A stretch of DNA of 8,102 nt from an uncultured Prevotella sp. (GCA_900556465.1 USPK01000056.1:1-8102), one strand, 5' to 3'. Shown: positions 1 to 7,598, numbered from the stretch's first letter. Made by a program: numbers and translations. Notes: generated by a model not told the origin, from the sequence alone.

Positions 1-2
1 AC

Positions 3-743
3 GGGCGGGCGCGCTTCCGGCAGCCGCTCGTGCGGACCGACGCCGCGGGCCGTCGCTGCGAGGTGACGCCGCGGCAGCTGGCCGCCCTCTACGCGCTCCG
101 CTTCCTCCCGGCCCACCTGGCCCAGCTCGCCGCCCTCGGCCGGCAGCTGGGCGGGGCGTTGCGCCGCGTGGTGGAGAAGGGCGACGGGCGGCTGCGGCTG
201 GTCGACGTGGGCTGCGGTCCCGGGACGGCCGGACTGGCGCTGGCCGACGGCCTGCCGGACCTGGCGGAACGGACGCTCTACGTGGGGGTAGACCGCGCGG
301 CGGCGATGACCGGACTGGCGGCGGAGCTGCTGCGCGACGCCACGGACGGGCGGCTGGCCGTACGGTTTGCGGAGCGCCTCACGCTGGCCGAAGAGACGGC
401 GCCCGACGCGCCGGGCACGACGCTCTTTGTGTTCATGCACAGCACGGTGCAGCTGGGCGCCGGGCGGGCGGCCCGGCTGGCGCGCGCCATGAAGGAGGCC
501 GCGGGCCGTACGGGACGGCGCCGCCTGCTGGTGCTCGTGGTGGACACGGAGACCGACGCGGCGCTGCGGGCCCATGCGGCGCTGGCGGGCGAGTGGCGGA
601 CGGGCGCGCTGCTGCTGCTGCGCCGCACGGGGCTGAGCGGGGGCGACGGCGTGCTGCCGCCCGCTGTGGCCGAACTGTGGTGGCTGGCCGGCGGCGACGG
701 GGCCGGCGCGCCGACGGACGGGCCCGCCCGCTACGGGCCTTAG
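3..743 (+). CDS. Class I SAM-dependent methyltransferase-like protein (5' truncated)
   Basis: The reading frame is open to the left edge of the window, so the true start is probably outside it. The first possible in-window start is the GTG at 30, but protein-like sequence (ARFRQPLVRTD) continues upstream of it. Counting from that GTG, residues 58-68 read VDVGCGPGTAG, a classical glycine-rich AdoMet-binding motif I. Residues 84-89 (YVGVDR) supply the acidic residue expected at the end of strand 2, where AdoMet ribose is bound, and FVFMHS near 133-138 fits strand 4. The region before motif I (TPRQLAALYALRFLPAHL) looks like a helical N-terminal cap. The substrate cannot be told; Bacteroidetes have related uncharacterised methyltransferases. 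The gene is far richer in GC (about 77-83% in sampled lines) and in Ala, Arg, Gly and Leu than its neighbours. Its stop codon and last few codons lie inside an inverted repeat. It converges on the nuclease operon and is probably unrelated to it functionally. Confidence 0.7.
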   Translation, partial: GRARFRQPLVRTDAAGRRCEVTPRQLAALYALRFLPAHLAQLAALGRQLGGALRRVVEKGDGRLRLVDVGCGPGTAGLALADGLPDLAERTLYVGVDRAAAMTGLAAELLRDATDGRLAVRFAERLTLAEETAPDAPGTTLFVFMHSTVQLGAGRAARLARAMKEAAGRTGRRRLLVLVVDTETDAALRAHAALAGEWRTGALLLLRRTGLSGGDGVLPPAVAELWWLAGGDGAGAPTDGPARYGP

Positions 744-791
744 CCCCGTACGAACGGGGCCTATTCCCGTCGCGACGGGGCTAAGGCCCGT
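733..791. repeat. Compound palindrome overlapping the methyltransferase stop codon
   Basis: A perfect 17-base inverted repeat has arms at 733-749 and 775-791. The interior holds further complementary modules, so CCCGT/ACGGG occurs four times in alternating orientation (744-749, 754-759, 766-770, 775-780). Transcribed, it can fold as one long hairpin: 17 pairs, a 4x4 internal loop, then 5 pairs (754-758 with 766-770). It can equally fold as two small hairpins (743-749 with 754-760, and the self-complementary 766-779). The left arm includes the methyltransferase stop codon at 741-743. On the plus strand only a short TGTTTC follows, so it is a poor classical terminator, though it may act as a transcript-end or RNA-stabilising structure. 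It also resembles dispersed intergenic palindromic (REP-like) elements; copies elsewhere in the genome cannot be seen from here. Confidence 0.8.
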
Positions 792-798
792 GTTTCGC

Positions 799-850
799 AA
801 AAGTAGCCGGGCAGGGCCAGCGCGTTGCATAGCGCTGGTCCTGCCCGGCT
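799..850 (-). terminator. Rho-independent terminator of the nuclease operon
   Basis: Arms 805-823 and 832-850 form a 19-base stem with one G-U type mismatch and an 8-base loop (824-831). On the minus strand the stem is followed, after two bases, by a run of four T (802-799). It lies 31 bases beyond the TGA stop of the endonuclease gene (882-884), where the operon would end. The T run is short, but the GC-rich stem is very strong. On the plus strand there is no T tract after the stem, so it should work mainly on the minus strand. Confidence 0.8.
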
Positions 851-881
851 GCATGATGGGCGGAACGGTCGGAGCGGCCCG

Positions 882-1790
882 TCAGAGGCCCCACGTGGCC
901 AGCACGTAGGAGCGCTCGACCTGCGACTCTACGTTGTCGGCCAGGTTGGGGAAGAAGTCGATGCCCGTCAACTCTTCCAGACGGTCGACGCTGACGGCCT
1001 GCGCCGCGAAGGCCGAGAGGGGGGCCTGGTGGCTGTTGGAGTAGCCGTACGAACTGTGTTCCATCCAGAAGGCGATGGCGCTGTAGGCGCGGTTCTTTAC
1101 CTTCAGCAGCGCCATGAAGTAATAGGCGGGGACGGCCACCTGTTTGCCGTCGCGGCGGGTGACGTAGCCGCTCACCTGGTTCTGGGCAATGGTGCCGCCC
1201 TTGACGACGTAGAGCGTGTCGGAGAAGGAGGCGTCGCGCCCGAGCTGTTGGACGAGCCCCTCGAGCGTGACCCAGTAGCCCTGGTTGAAGGCCGAGAGCT
1301 GCGGCGACATGTTGCTCATGTAGAACGTCTGTTCGTTGGCCGTGCGGGAGTAGAGGCGGTCGGCCGAGGCGCAGAGGTGGCCGCGGTCGTAGTTGCCGCC
1401 GAAGCCGGAGGACCCTATCTGGAGCTCCGCGGGCAGGAGGGGGTCGTCGCTGAAGGCGTCGGTGCGCGAGACGGTGCGGGCCCGCGTCTGTCCGTCGAAG
1501 CGGAAGGCTACCCAGCGGGAGTGGAGCTGCGTGGGCGAGTATTCCAGGCAATAGGTCATGACGGAGTCGCCGTTTTCCACCGTCCAGTGGGCCACGAGGA
1601 GGCCGTCGTCTGTCTGCAGGGCCGGGACTTCCATGCGCGCGGCTATGGGGCTGCGCGAGGGACCGGGCGTTTCGCCGCTCGCCGAGCCGCCCAGGTGGTA
1701 GGCCGGCTCGTCGTCACCGCAAGCGGCGACGGCCAGGAGGGCCGCCGCCGCAAAGAGGGTGCGCAAACATTTGCGGAACATTTGCTTCAT
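882..1790 (-). CDS. DNA/RNA non-specific endonuclease, lipoprotein (NUC family, DRGH type)
   Basis: This 302-residue protein is predicted to hydrolyse phosphodiester bonds in DNA and RNA with a beta-beta-alpha-metal active site. The N-terminus is a lipoprotein signal: basic start, hydrophobic stretch, then VAAC with Cys24 as the lipid-bearing residue. It is followed by GDDE, an acidic tract of the kind linked to surface display in Bacteroidetes. The catalytic motif DRGH spans residues 135-138 (His138 as general base). SNMSPQ at 159-164 and FNQGYWVTLE at 168-177 give Asn169 and Glu177, matching in spacing the metal-binding Asn and the Glu of Serratia nuclease. The C-terminal LEELTGIDFFPNL segment is typical of the family. 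The start is the ATG at 1790, 5 bases after the preceding gene's TAA; Met4 is a possible alternative. It is last in the operon and is followed by a terminator. No inhibitor gene is adjacent, as expected for an exported enzyme. All expected active-site residues are present. Confidence 0.93.
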   Translation of the reverse strand: MKQMFRKCLRTLFAAAALLAVAACGDDEPAYHLGGSASGETPGPSRSPIAARMEVPALQTDDGLLVAHWTVENGDSVMTYCLEYSPTQLHSRWVAFRFDGQTRARTVSRTDAFSDDPLLPAELQIGSSGFGGNYDRGHLCASADRLYSRTANEQTFYMSNMSPQLSAFNQGYWVTLEGLVQQLGRDASFSDTLYVVKGGTIAQNQVSGYVTRRDGKQVAVPAYYFMALLKVKNRAYSAIAFWMEHSSYGYSNSHQAPLSAFAAQAVSVDRLEELTGIDFFPNLADNVESQVERSYVLATWGL

Positions 1791-1795
1791 AAGGC

Positions 1796-3964
1796 TTAGT
1801 AGATGAGGCGTTCACCCGCAGCGTTCGTCAGCGTGAAGTCGTCGAAAATGACTGCTGCGCCGGGGTTCTTGGCTACCATGATGACGAGGTTGAGCTTCGT
1901 GGTCGCGTCGAGGTCGAACTGGTGCGTCACGCGGGTCCAGGTGCCGGACAGGTCGTTCGTATAGTCGCCGTAAACGTAGCTGCCCACCTTGCCGCTGTCG
2001 TCTACCGGCGTGTAGCCCGGGCGTACGCTGCCGCCATCAGCGGTAGCGGCCTTGCAGTAGAAGGTCATGGTGTAGCTGCCGGCCGGCAGGGTGATTTCCT
2101 CGTAGGCCAGGCGGTTGTTGCCCGAGGTGCTTCCGGCCACCTCGACAGCGTACTGCCCGCCGTGGGCGTCGGTGGACTGCGTCATGGCGCCCTTGGAAGC
2201 CGTCGTCGTGGACTTCCAGTGGGTGGGCTGGCCGTTGGTCCAGTTCTCGAAGTCGCCGTTGGAGGCCGCGGGGTCGCCGATGTCGCCGCCGGTCTCGCCG
2301 CCTCCGCCGCCTTCGCCTACCTTGCCGCTGAGGATGGAGGCATTACGCACCTCCCAGGTGGAGCCGCTGACGTCGTTGGTGTTGTAGCGGAAGGCGAAGC
2401 GTACTTCCCGGCCCATGTATTCGGCGGGGATGGCGATGTCGGCCTGGGCGAAGGTGGTCCAGTCGGTGCCCTCTTCGTGGTCCTGCTTGAGGACGACCCA
2501 GCCCTCGGCGGGATGCTCGGGGTCGAAGTTGGCGTTGATGAGCGTCTGCTGGTTCTCGGCGCCGCGGTCGTAGCGCAGGATGTACTCGTAGGTCATGTGG
2601 GCCTCGGTCTGTCCGGCGAGCGAGACGGGCGGGCTGACGAGGTAGTAGGTGCCGGCCGTGGTGGTCTGCGAAGCATTGTCGTAGCCCGTGGCCTTGGCGG
2701 TGGAGTAGTCGATGATCCACTGGCCGGAGCCGGAGGTCGTATAGCTCTGGTAGTCGCCCAGGGTGGAGGTGAAGGCCTCGGTATAGGGCAGCTCGTGAAC
2801 CGTGTGGTGCGGGTCGGTGGTGACGGTGCCGGCGCCGCTGGCTACCTCGAAGTTGCGCACCTCCCAAGTGGAGCCGCTGGTGGCGTTGGTGTTGTAGCGG
2901 AAGGCAAAGCGCACCTGCTGACCCATGTACTGGGCGGGGATGTTGATGTCGGCCTGGGCGAACGTGGTCCAGTCGGCGCCCTCCTCATGGTCTTGCTTCA
3001 GAAGTTCCCAGCCTTCGGCAGGATTTTCGGGGTCGAAGTTGGCGTTGATGAGCATTTGCTGATTTTCGGCGCCGCGGTCGTAGCGGAGGATGTACTCGTA
3101 GGACACGTGGGCCTCGGTCTGTCCGGCGAGCGAGACGGGCGGGCTGACGAGGTAGTAGGTGCCGGCCGTGGTGGTCTGCGAAGCATTGTCGTAGCCCGTG
3201 GCCTTGGCGGTGGAGTAGTCGATTATCCATTCGCCTTCGCCGGAAGTGGTGTAGTTCTGGAAGCCGCCGAGCTCGGTGCTGAAGGGCTCGGAGTAGGGGA
3301 GCTGGCGCACCTGGTCGTGGGTGGGACCGGCGGGGGTGTAGTTGCCCTTACCCTGCTTCATCAGGAAGTTCTTTACCTCCCAGGTGGCCGCCTTGTCGGT
3401 GGCGGTGTAGCGCAGGGCGACGGTGACGTTGGGCTGGTTGCAGAACTCGGCGGGCAAGTCGACGTTGCCGCTGCTGTACCAGGTGTCCCAGTCGCTGCCT
3501 TGGACCAGATTGAAGGTCAAGGGGGTCCAGTCGGCTTCCGCTACGCGGCCGGAGCCGGCGTAGTTGGTGCTGACGAGCAGCTGGTAGTGGGTTTCGAGCT
3601 GGCTGGTGATGGCGTAGCGCAGGATGTAGTCGAAGCTGATGTAGGCCGAGTCGACGTCGGTGAGGTCCATACGCGGGGAGACGAGCCAGGAGACGGCCGG
3701 ATAATTCTCCCTCTTGCCGTCGCCGTCGGTGTCGACGGAGGACGTGATCTGAGCGCAGCCGTAGCTGACGATCCAGGGATAGTTGCCCTCGGTGGTAAAG
3801 GTGTTGAAATCGCCGAGAGAGGTAGAGAAGTCTTCATCGAGGAGGACTTCAGACTGCGAACCACCCTCGTCGTTGATCTCGTAGGGGGCGGGCACGTCGT
3901 CGCAGGAGGCTACGCCGAATGCGAGGAGCGCCGCGGCCAGGAGGTAATGGAAGTACTTTTTCAT
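1796..3964 (-). CDS. Lipoprotein with three choice-of-anchor J modules and a C-terminal jelly-roll-like domain
   Basis: This is a 722-residue probable surface lipoprotein. The signal ends VASC (Cys21), followed directly by DD, consistent with outer-leaflet export. Three related beta-rich modules follow: about residues 40-207, 222-377 and 392-547. Each carries a P(F/W)-type opening, a (Y/F)LVSP core, YILRY and a closing ATWEV or STWEVRN segment, the pattern of choice-of-anchor J domains (MAM/lectin-like sandwiches). Modules 2 and 3 are about four-fifths identical by eye; module 1 is more divergent. A Gly/Glu-rich linker (about 548-566) leads to a last domain (567-716) starting NGDFENW and ending VIFDDFTL, which resembles carbohydrate-binding jelly rolls. 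There is no recognisable catalytic site, so a binding or scaffold role is likely; the ligand is unknown. It sits 55 bases after the DUF5689 gene and 5 bases before the nuclease gene, so it is surely cotranscribed with them. It may take the place that SusD/SusE-type proteins hold in glycan loci, but shows no sequence likeness to SusD. Confidence 0.85.
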   Translation of the reverse strand: MKKYFHYLLAAALLAFGVASCDDVPAPYEINDEGGSQSEVLLDEDFSTSLGDFNTFTTEGNYPWIVSYGCAQITSSVDTDGDGKRENYPAVSWLVSPRMDLTDVDSAYISFDYILRYAITSQLETHYQLLVSTNYAGSGRVAEADWTPLTFNLVQGSDWDTWYSSGNVDLPAEFCNQPNVTVALRYTATDKAATWEVKNFLMKQGKGNYTPAGPTHDQVRQLPYSEPFSTELGGFQNYTTSGEGEWIIDYSTAKATGYDNASQTTTAGTYYLVSPPVSLAGQTEAHVSYEYILRYDRGAENQQMLINANFDPENPAEGWELLKQDHEEGADWTTFAQADINIPAQYMGQQVRFAFRYNTNATSGSTWEVRNFEVASGAGTVTTDPHHTVHELPYTEAFTSTLGDYQSYTTSGSGQWIIDYSTAKATGYDNASQTTTAGTYYLVSPPVSLAGQTEAHMTYEYILRYDRGAENQQTLINANFDPEHPAEGWVVLKQDHEEGTDWTTFAQADIAIPAEYMGREVRFAFRYNTNDVSGSTWEVRNASILSGKVGEGGGGGETGGDIGDPAASNGDFENWTNGQPTHWKSTTTASKGAMTQSTDAHGGQYAVEVAGSTSGNNRLAYEEITLPAGSYTMTFYCKAATADGGSVRPGYTPVDDSGKVGSYVYGDYTNDLSGTWTRVTHQFDLDATTKLNLVIMVAKNPGAAVIFDDFTLTNAAGERLIY
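2324..3301 (-). repeat. Tandem coding repeat: anchor-J modules 2 and 3 (510-base period)
   Basis: Two in-frame copies (2834-3301 and 2324-2791) encode modules 2 and 3 of the 722-residue lipoprotein, offset by exactly 510 bases (170 codons). A stretch of 117 bases is identical without a single change (3107-3223 and 2597-2713), while both flanks differ at synonymous and non-synonymous sites. This suggests an internal duplication later evened out locally by gene conversion. The repeat could support recombination that changes module number. Confidence 0.9.
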
Positions 3965-4019
3965 ACGTTGGTTGGAAATACGTGGTTAGACTTTTTCGTG
4001 ATGAACTGCCGGGCAGGGA

Positions 4020-4907
4020 TTACTGTTCGGTGCAGGGAGAGATGTCGGCTACGCTGCGGAGCTGGATTTGCCAGTCGTCGTAGTAGCTGAGCAAGCCGGT
4101 GTAGTTGCAGGTATCGGTGGGGATGACGGTGAAAGCCACGTCGTTTTGCGTGGACGTACGGATGACGAAATTTCCCGAATAGCCGACGACGTTGAGCGTG
4201 CGGTCGACGCCATAGCCCGCGTCCTGCAAATCCTCGGGAGCGAAGATGGCGGTGCTGTCGGCTTCGGCGACGGTGCCCTTCACGGTGACGAGCATCGGGA
4301 CATGGTCGTAGTAGCGGCCCTTCCACTGGGAGAGCTCGTTGGCCGTCAGCTGGACGGGCGTCAGCTCGGGGCAGGTGGGGTCGGGGTCACCGAGCAGCTC
4401 GACGTTGGTCTGGCAGAGCTGCAGGAGGATAGGCCCGAGCCGCAGGTTGCCGCTGCTGGTGTAGTAGGGCTGTCCGATCTTGGGCAGCTTGCTGTAGCAG
4501 CCGATGTAGAGGCCCTTGAGGTTGACCTTGATGCGCTGTCCGAGCATGAAGTAGGGGTAGAGGCACGTGTTCTTCACCGCGAGGACGATGCACTCGTCGG
4601 TGCCGGCTTCCTCGTCGATGTCGCGCAGCAGGAGCGTCTGGTAGAGGTTGCCGCCCTCGTCGTTGGCCACAACGACGCCCTCGAGGATGCGGTCCTCCTC
4701 GACCTGGAGGAAGGCGTTGGTCTGGTTGAAGAGCGAGGCGTTGTCGGCTTTGAGGCGGGCGATGGAGTAGTTCGTCTCGCCGAGCGACGTGGGGCTCGTG
4801 ATGAGATAGTGGTCCGTGTTGGGCTCGTCGTGTTCGTCCATGCAGGCGCAGAGGCCGAACAGGCAGCAGAAGGCGGCGAGCAGGCTATAGAACTTCGATG
4901 TATTCAT
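4020..4907 (-). CDS. DUF5689 domain-containing lipoprotein
   Basis: This 295-residue exported lipoprotein has a signal ending LCAC (Cys22), followed by MDEHDE, again an acidic tail suited to surface display. The family is recognised from YSIARLKA (about 47-54), then ILEGVVVANDEGGNLYQTL (74-92), and LGQRIKVNLKGLYIG (122-136), the hallmark block of DUF5689. A second half (about 205-291) has VTVKGTV, GNFVIRTS and a final DDWQIQLRSVADI. Both halves resemble five-stranded OB-type barrels like those accompanying extracellular nucleases; that structural reading is inference. Function is not established for the family. It sits 18 bases after the receptor gene. There are seven cysteines in the mature part besides Cys22 (106, 115, 137, 165, 179, 267, 292), many for a surface protein of this group. 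No catalytic motif is visible, so it is likely a binding partner of the receptor or nucleases. Confidence 0.85.
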   Translation of the reverse strand: MNTSKFYSLLAAFCCLFGLCACMDEHDEPNTDHYLITSPTSLGETNYSIARLKADNASLFNQTNAFLQVEEDRILEGVVVANDEGGNLYQTLLLRDIDEEAGTDECIVLAVKNTCLYPYFMLGQRIKVNLKGLYIGCYSKLPKIGQPYYTSSGNLRLGPILLQLCQTNVELLGDPDPTCPELTPVQLTANELSQWKGRYYDHVPMLVTVKGTVAEADSTAIFAPEDLQDAGYGVDRTLNVVGYSGNFVIRTSTQNDVAFTVIPTDTCNYTGLLSYYDDWQIQLRSVADISPCTEQ

Positions 4908-4925
4908 TGTACCAAAGGGTTGGGG

Positions 4926-7598
4926 TTAGAAGCGGAAGTTGATGTTGAGGAACGCGTTGATGGCGTTGGCGTAGTAGTACTTGGAGTTGCGCGAGAAGCG
5001 GAAGGCGCGGGCCACGCCGGTGTTGTAGTAGTCGTCGCGGTTCTGCTCGTAGCCGCCGGTCCGCATGTTGCGGTTGTTCGTGATATTGTTGACGGAGAGG
5101 TTGATACTCATGGAGCGGCCCTTGGGCAGGCGGATGTAGCGGCCGATAGAGGCGTCGAGCATGAAGCCGCCGTCGAATTTTTCCTGGTCGGCGGCGTAGG
5201 CGGCCACCTCGTTGCCCTCCTGGTCGAAGAGGATGCCGCCGGAGGCGCGGAGCTCCTGCTCCGTGACGTCGAATACGGGGAGGCCCGCCTCGTCAATGCT
5301 GGACTGGACGTAGTTGCCGGTGATGTTGCTCAGGCGACGGTACTGCGAGAAGCCGACATAGACGCGGTCGTAATAGTTGAGGTTCATCTCGAAGAACCAA
5401 CTGTTGATGTTGTAGTTCACCCCGAGGCTGACGGCCGTGAGCGGCGTGCCGCTCACCCGCATGCCGTCGGCGATGACGCGCAGCGGCATGGCGTCGCCCG
5501 TGACGGGATTCTTCCACGTGTTGAGCTCACGGGTGGTCTCGGCGTTCATACCTTCATAATTGATTTGGGCAAAGGGATTGTTGGCATACTTGGCTTCGCT
5601 GATGGTCCCGATAAGGTTGAAGGAGAGGTTGCTATTGACCTGATAGATGAAGGCGGCTTCGAGGCCGTAGTGCTGGCGGCGCACGTTGTTCATGGTCAGG
5701 TACGTGAAGCGCTCGCGCTGGTCGTTGTAGAAGGCGGTCTGCTCCACGCCGTTCTCGAACTGGGTGAAGTAGCCGGACAGCTTACCGCTGAAGTTGCCGA
5801 AGCGGAACGTGTAGCTCAGCTCGGCGGCGTAGATGTTTTCGAGAGTAAGGTTGTCGACGAAATTGTTTTGCATGCGCGGCGCTACAAAACTGTTGCGGGC
5901 CAGCGGGGCCTGGGCGTTGGCGCTCCCCGAGAGGCTGAGGCGGTGGTTGGCTACGGGCGTGTAGGTCAGGGTGAACTTTCCGCCGCCGCCCAGGAAGCGG
6001 GCTTTCCCGCTCTTGCCGTAAGAGTTTTCGGGGGCGCGGCCGTTGCGCATCAGACCGTCGCGCTCGATGGTCGTGCCCTCCAGGTTTCCGCCCAGCAAGA
6101 GGGAGAAGTGGTTGCGGGAATAGAGGTACTGTCCCCACAGACGGGCCTTGTTGACATATATATTATAGTTGTAGCCGAACTTGTCGCCCTCGGCAATCTG
6201 GCGATTGGGGTTGTTCAGGTCGTTCTGGGCCTCGATGCTGCCCGAACCGTAGTCGTTGGCGGCAAACTTGTCGATGTCGGTGTAGCGCGTACCGCCGAGC
6301 AGGTCCTCCATGGTCTTGTAGTGCATGCCCTTGGTGGTGTTGAGCTGGAGGCCTATGGTGTATTTGTGGAGGGGACTGATGGTGTGATTGAAGACAGAAT
6401 TAAGGGCGAAGACCATCTGGTCGTTGTGGCGCCGCTCCTGGTAGTAGAGCGTCTCGCCGCCGTTCTCCTCGTTCTGGCGGTTCACGAAGTACATGCGGTC
6501 CCAGTTGATCTGGCGGTTGGCCTCGCTCCCGGTCCAATAGTCATACATCTCCTGCCACTGTTCCAGTAGGAAAGGATTGTCGTGGAGATAGTCCGGGTTG
6601 TTGAGGTCGGGGTTGTAAACGTCGAAGACGGCGCTTGGCATGTTCTTGTAGTAGTCCGGGCGCGGGTCGTAGGCGTCGCCGTTCCAGCCCAAAGCCGTGG
6701 TGCCGTAGTTGCTGTACTTGAAGCCGGCGGCCGTGGTGAGCTTCTTGCTGTCGTCCATATTCCAGTCCCACGTCAGGATAGCGGTGGGCTCGAAGCTCTT
6801 CACCACGCGGGCGTTGCGCTTCTCGCCGTTCTGGTAGCCCCAGTTGGGGTTGTAGTAGTGCGAGTTGGCCAGCCAGTAGGCCTCTTCGGTCGACGCCGCC
6901 TGCTGGCCGCGCTCTGTGGGCGAACCGAACGTGACGAGCGAGAGACTGTGGGCGTCGTTGATGCGCTTCTCGGCCGCGAGGATGTAACTGAAGGAGTTGT
7001 AGAAAGTCCCGTCGATGACGCCCTCGTTTGCCCAGCGGTAACCGACGGTCCCTGCGAACGCCCAGCCGTTCTCCATGAGGCCGGTGGCGTGGGTAAACAT
7101 GCCGCGCGCCACGTAATTGCGGTTGCAGCCGGAGAGGGTGATCTTGTTGCCTTGGGCAAACTGGCTGGCGCGGGTGTTAATGCTCGTGCCGCCGCCGACA
7201 TTGGTCATGCCGAAGTTGTTGTACTCGAAGCCGCCCACGCCCTCCTGGTTGCGCGTGGCGTCGTTCATGCCGCCAATCAGGCCGTAGCTGAAGCGCCCCG
7301 TCTCCTGGTCGTTGAGCATCAGGCCGTTCATGTAGACCTGGTTGTACATGTTGTCGTAGCCGCGGATGCGGAAGCGCATCGGGCTGAACAGGTAGCCCAC
7401 CTCGGACAAGTAGGGGTCCGTCTTCGAGGCTACGATGGCCGAGACGGACTGCGCGGCGTCGTTGTCCTCGTCGAGTTGCGACTCCGTGAACGTAAAGTCC
7501 GCGTTGTCGTTCCCGATTATCAGGGTGTCGGGCTGCTGGGCCAGCACGCCGGTGGCGACGCACCAGGCGGCGGTCAATAGTTTAGCACCTTTATTCAT
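4926..7598 (-). CDS. TonB-dependent outer-membrane receptor
   Basis: This 890-residue protein is predicted to form a 22-strand outer-membrane barrel that imports a bound ligand using TonB energy. A signal peptide occupies about residues 1-20 (cleavage after VLA). DTLII at 24-28 is a possible TonB box. The plug runs from about 45 to 145 and includes FRIRGYDNMYNQVYMNGL (76-93) and a closing GGGTSINTRA. The rest consists of alternating aromatic-rich strands and polar loops, and the last residue is Phe (NINFRF), the usual signal for BAM assembly. It lacks the N-terminal carboxypeptidase-like extension of SusC proteins, and no SusD gene accompanies it, so it is a receptor of the non-SusC kind. It is first in the operon, with a -7 promoter element about 54 bases upstream. 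The ligand is unknown; nuclease genes on both sides suggest nucleic-acid fragments or nucleotides, which is inference. No frameshift or interruption was seen. Confidence 0.92.
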   Translation of the reverse strand: MNKGAKLLTAAWCVATGVLAQQPDTLIIGNDNADFTFTESQLDEDNDAAQSVSAIVASKTDPYLSEVGYLFSPMRFRIRGYDNMYNQVYMNGLMLNDQETGRFSYGLIGGMNDATRNQEGVGGFEYNNFGMTNVGGGTSINTRASQFAQGNKITLSGCNRNYVARGMFTHATGLMENGWAFAGTVGYRWANEGVIDGTFYNSFSYILAAEKRINDAHSLSLVTFGSPTERGQQAASTEEAYWLANSHYYNPNWGYQNGEKRNARVVKSFEPTAILTWDWNMDDSKKLTTAAGFKYSNYGTTALGWNGDAYDPRPDYYKNMPSAVFDVYNPDLNNPDYLHDNPFLLEQWQEMYDYWTGSEANRQINWDRMYFVNRQNEENGGETLYYQERRHNDQMVFALNSVFNHTISPLHKYTIGLQLNTTKGMHYKTMEDLLGGTRYTDIDKFAANDYGSGSIEAQNDLNNPNRQIAEGDKFGYNYNIYVNKARLWGQYLYSRNHFSLLLGGNLEGTTIERDGLMRNGRAPENSYGKSGKARFLGGGGKFTLTYTPVANHRLSLSGSANAQAPLARNSFVAPRMQNNFVDNLTLENIYAAELSYTFRFGNFSGKLSGYFTQFENGVEQTAFYNDQRERFTYLTMNNVRRQHYGLEAAFIYQVNSNLSFNLIGTISEAKYANNPFAQINYEGMNAETTRELNTWKNPVTGDAMPLRVIADGMRVSGTPLTAVSLGVNYNINSWFFEMNLNYYDRVYVGFSQYRRLSNITGNYVQSSIDEAGLPVFDVTEQELRASGGILFDQEGNEVAAYAADQEKFDGGFMLDASIGRYIRLPKGRSMSINLSVNNITNNRNMRTGGYEQNRDDYYNTGVARAFRFSRNSKYYYANAINAFLNINFRF

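Noticed and set aside
825..1799. 324-codon plus-strand open frame opposite the endonuclease
   Set aside because: It crosses the terminator stem and is antisense to a gene with all active-site residues conserved; it has no protein-like features.
3965..4019. Possible internal promoter or hairpin between the DUF5689 and anchor-J genes
   Set aside because: Only a 5-pair palindrome with a 1-base centre (CTGCCCGGCAG) and no TAnnTTTG were seen; the 55 bases look like an ordinary operon gap.
1922..4090. 722-codon open frame on the plus strand opposite the anchor-J lipoprotein
   Set aside because: It is a mirror of the real gene in GC-rich DNA: low-complexity Gly/Val/Ala sequence with no signal peptide or domain. 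The equal length to the real gene is coincidence.
4068..6569. 833-codon open frame on the plus strand opposite the receptor and DUF5689 genes
   Set aside because: It spans two real minus-strand genes, is Val/Ala/Glu/Gly-rich and has no recognisable motif. The opposite strand gives convincing proteins.
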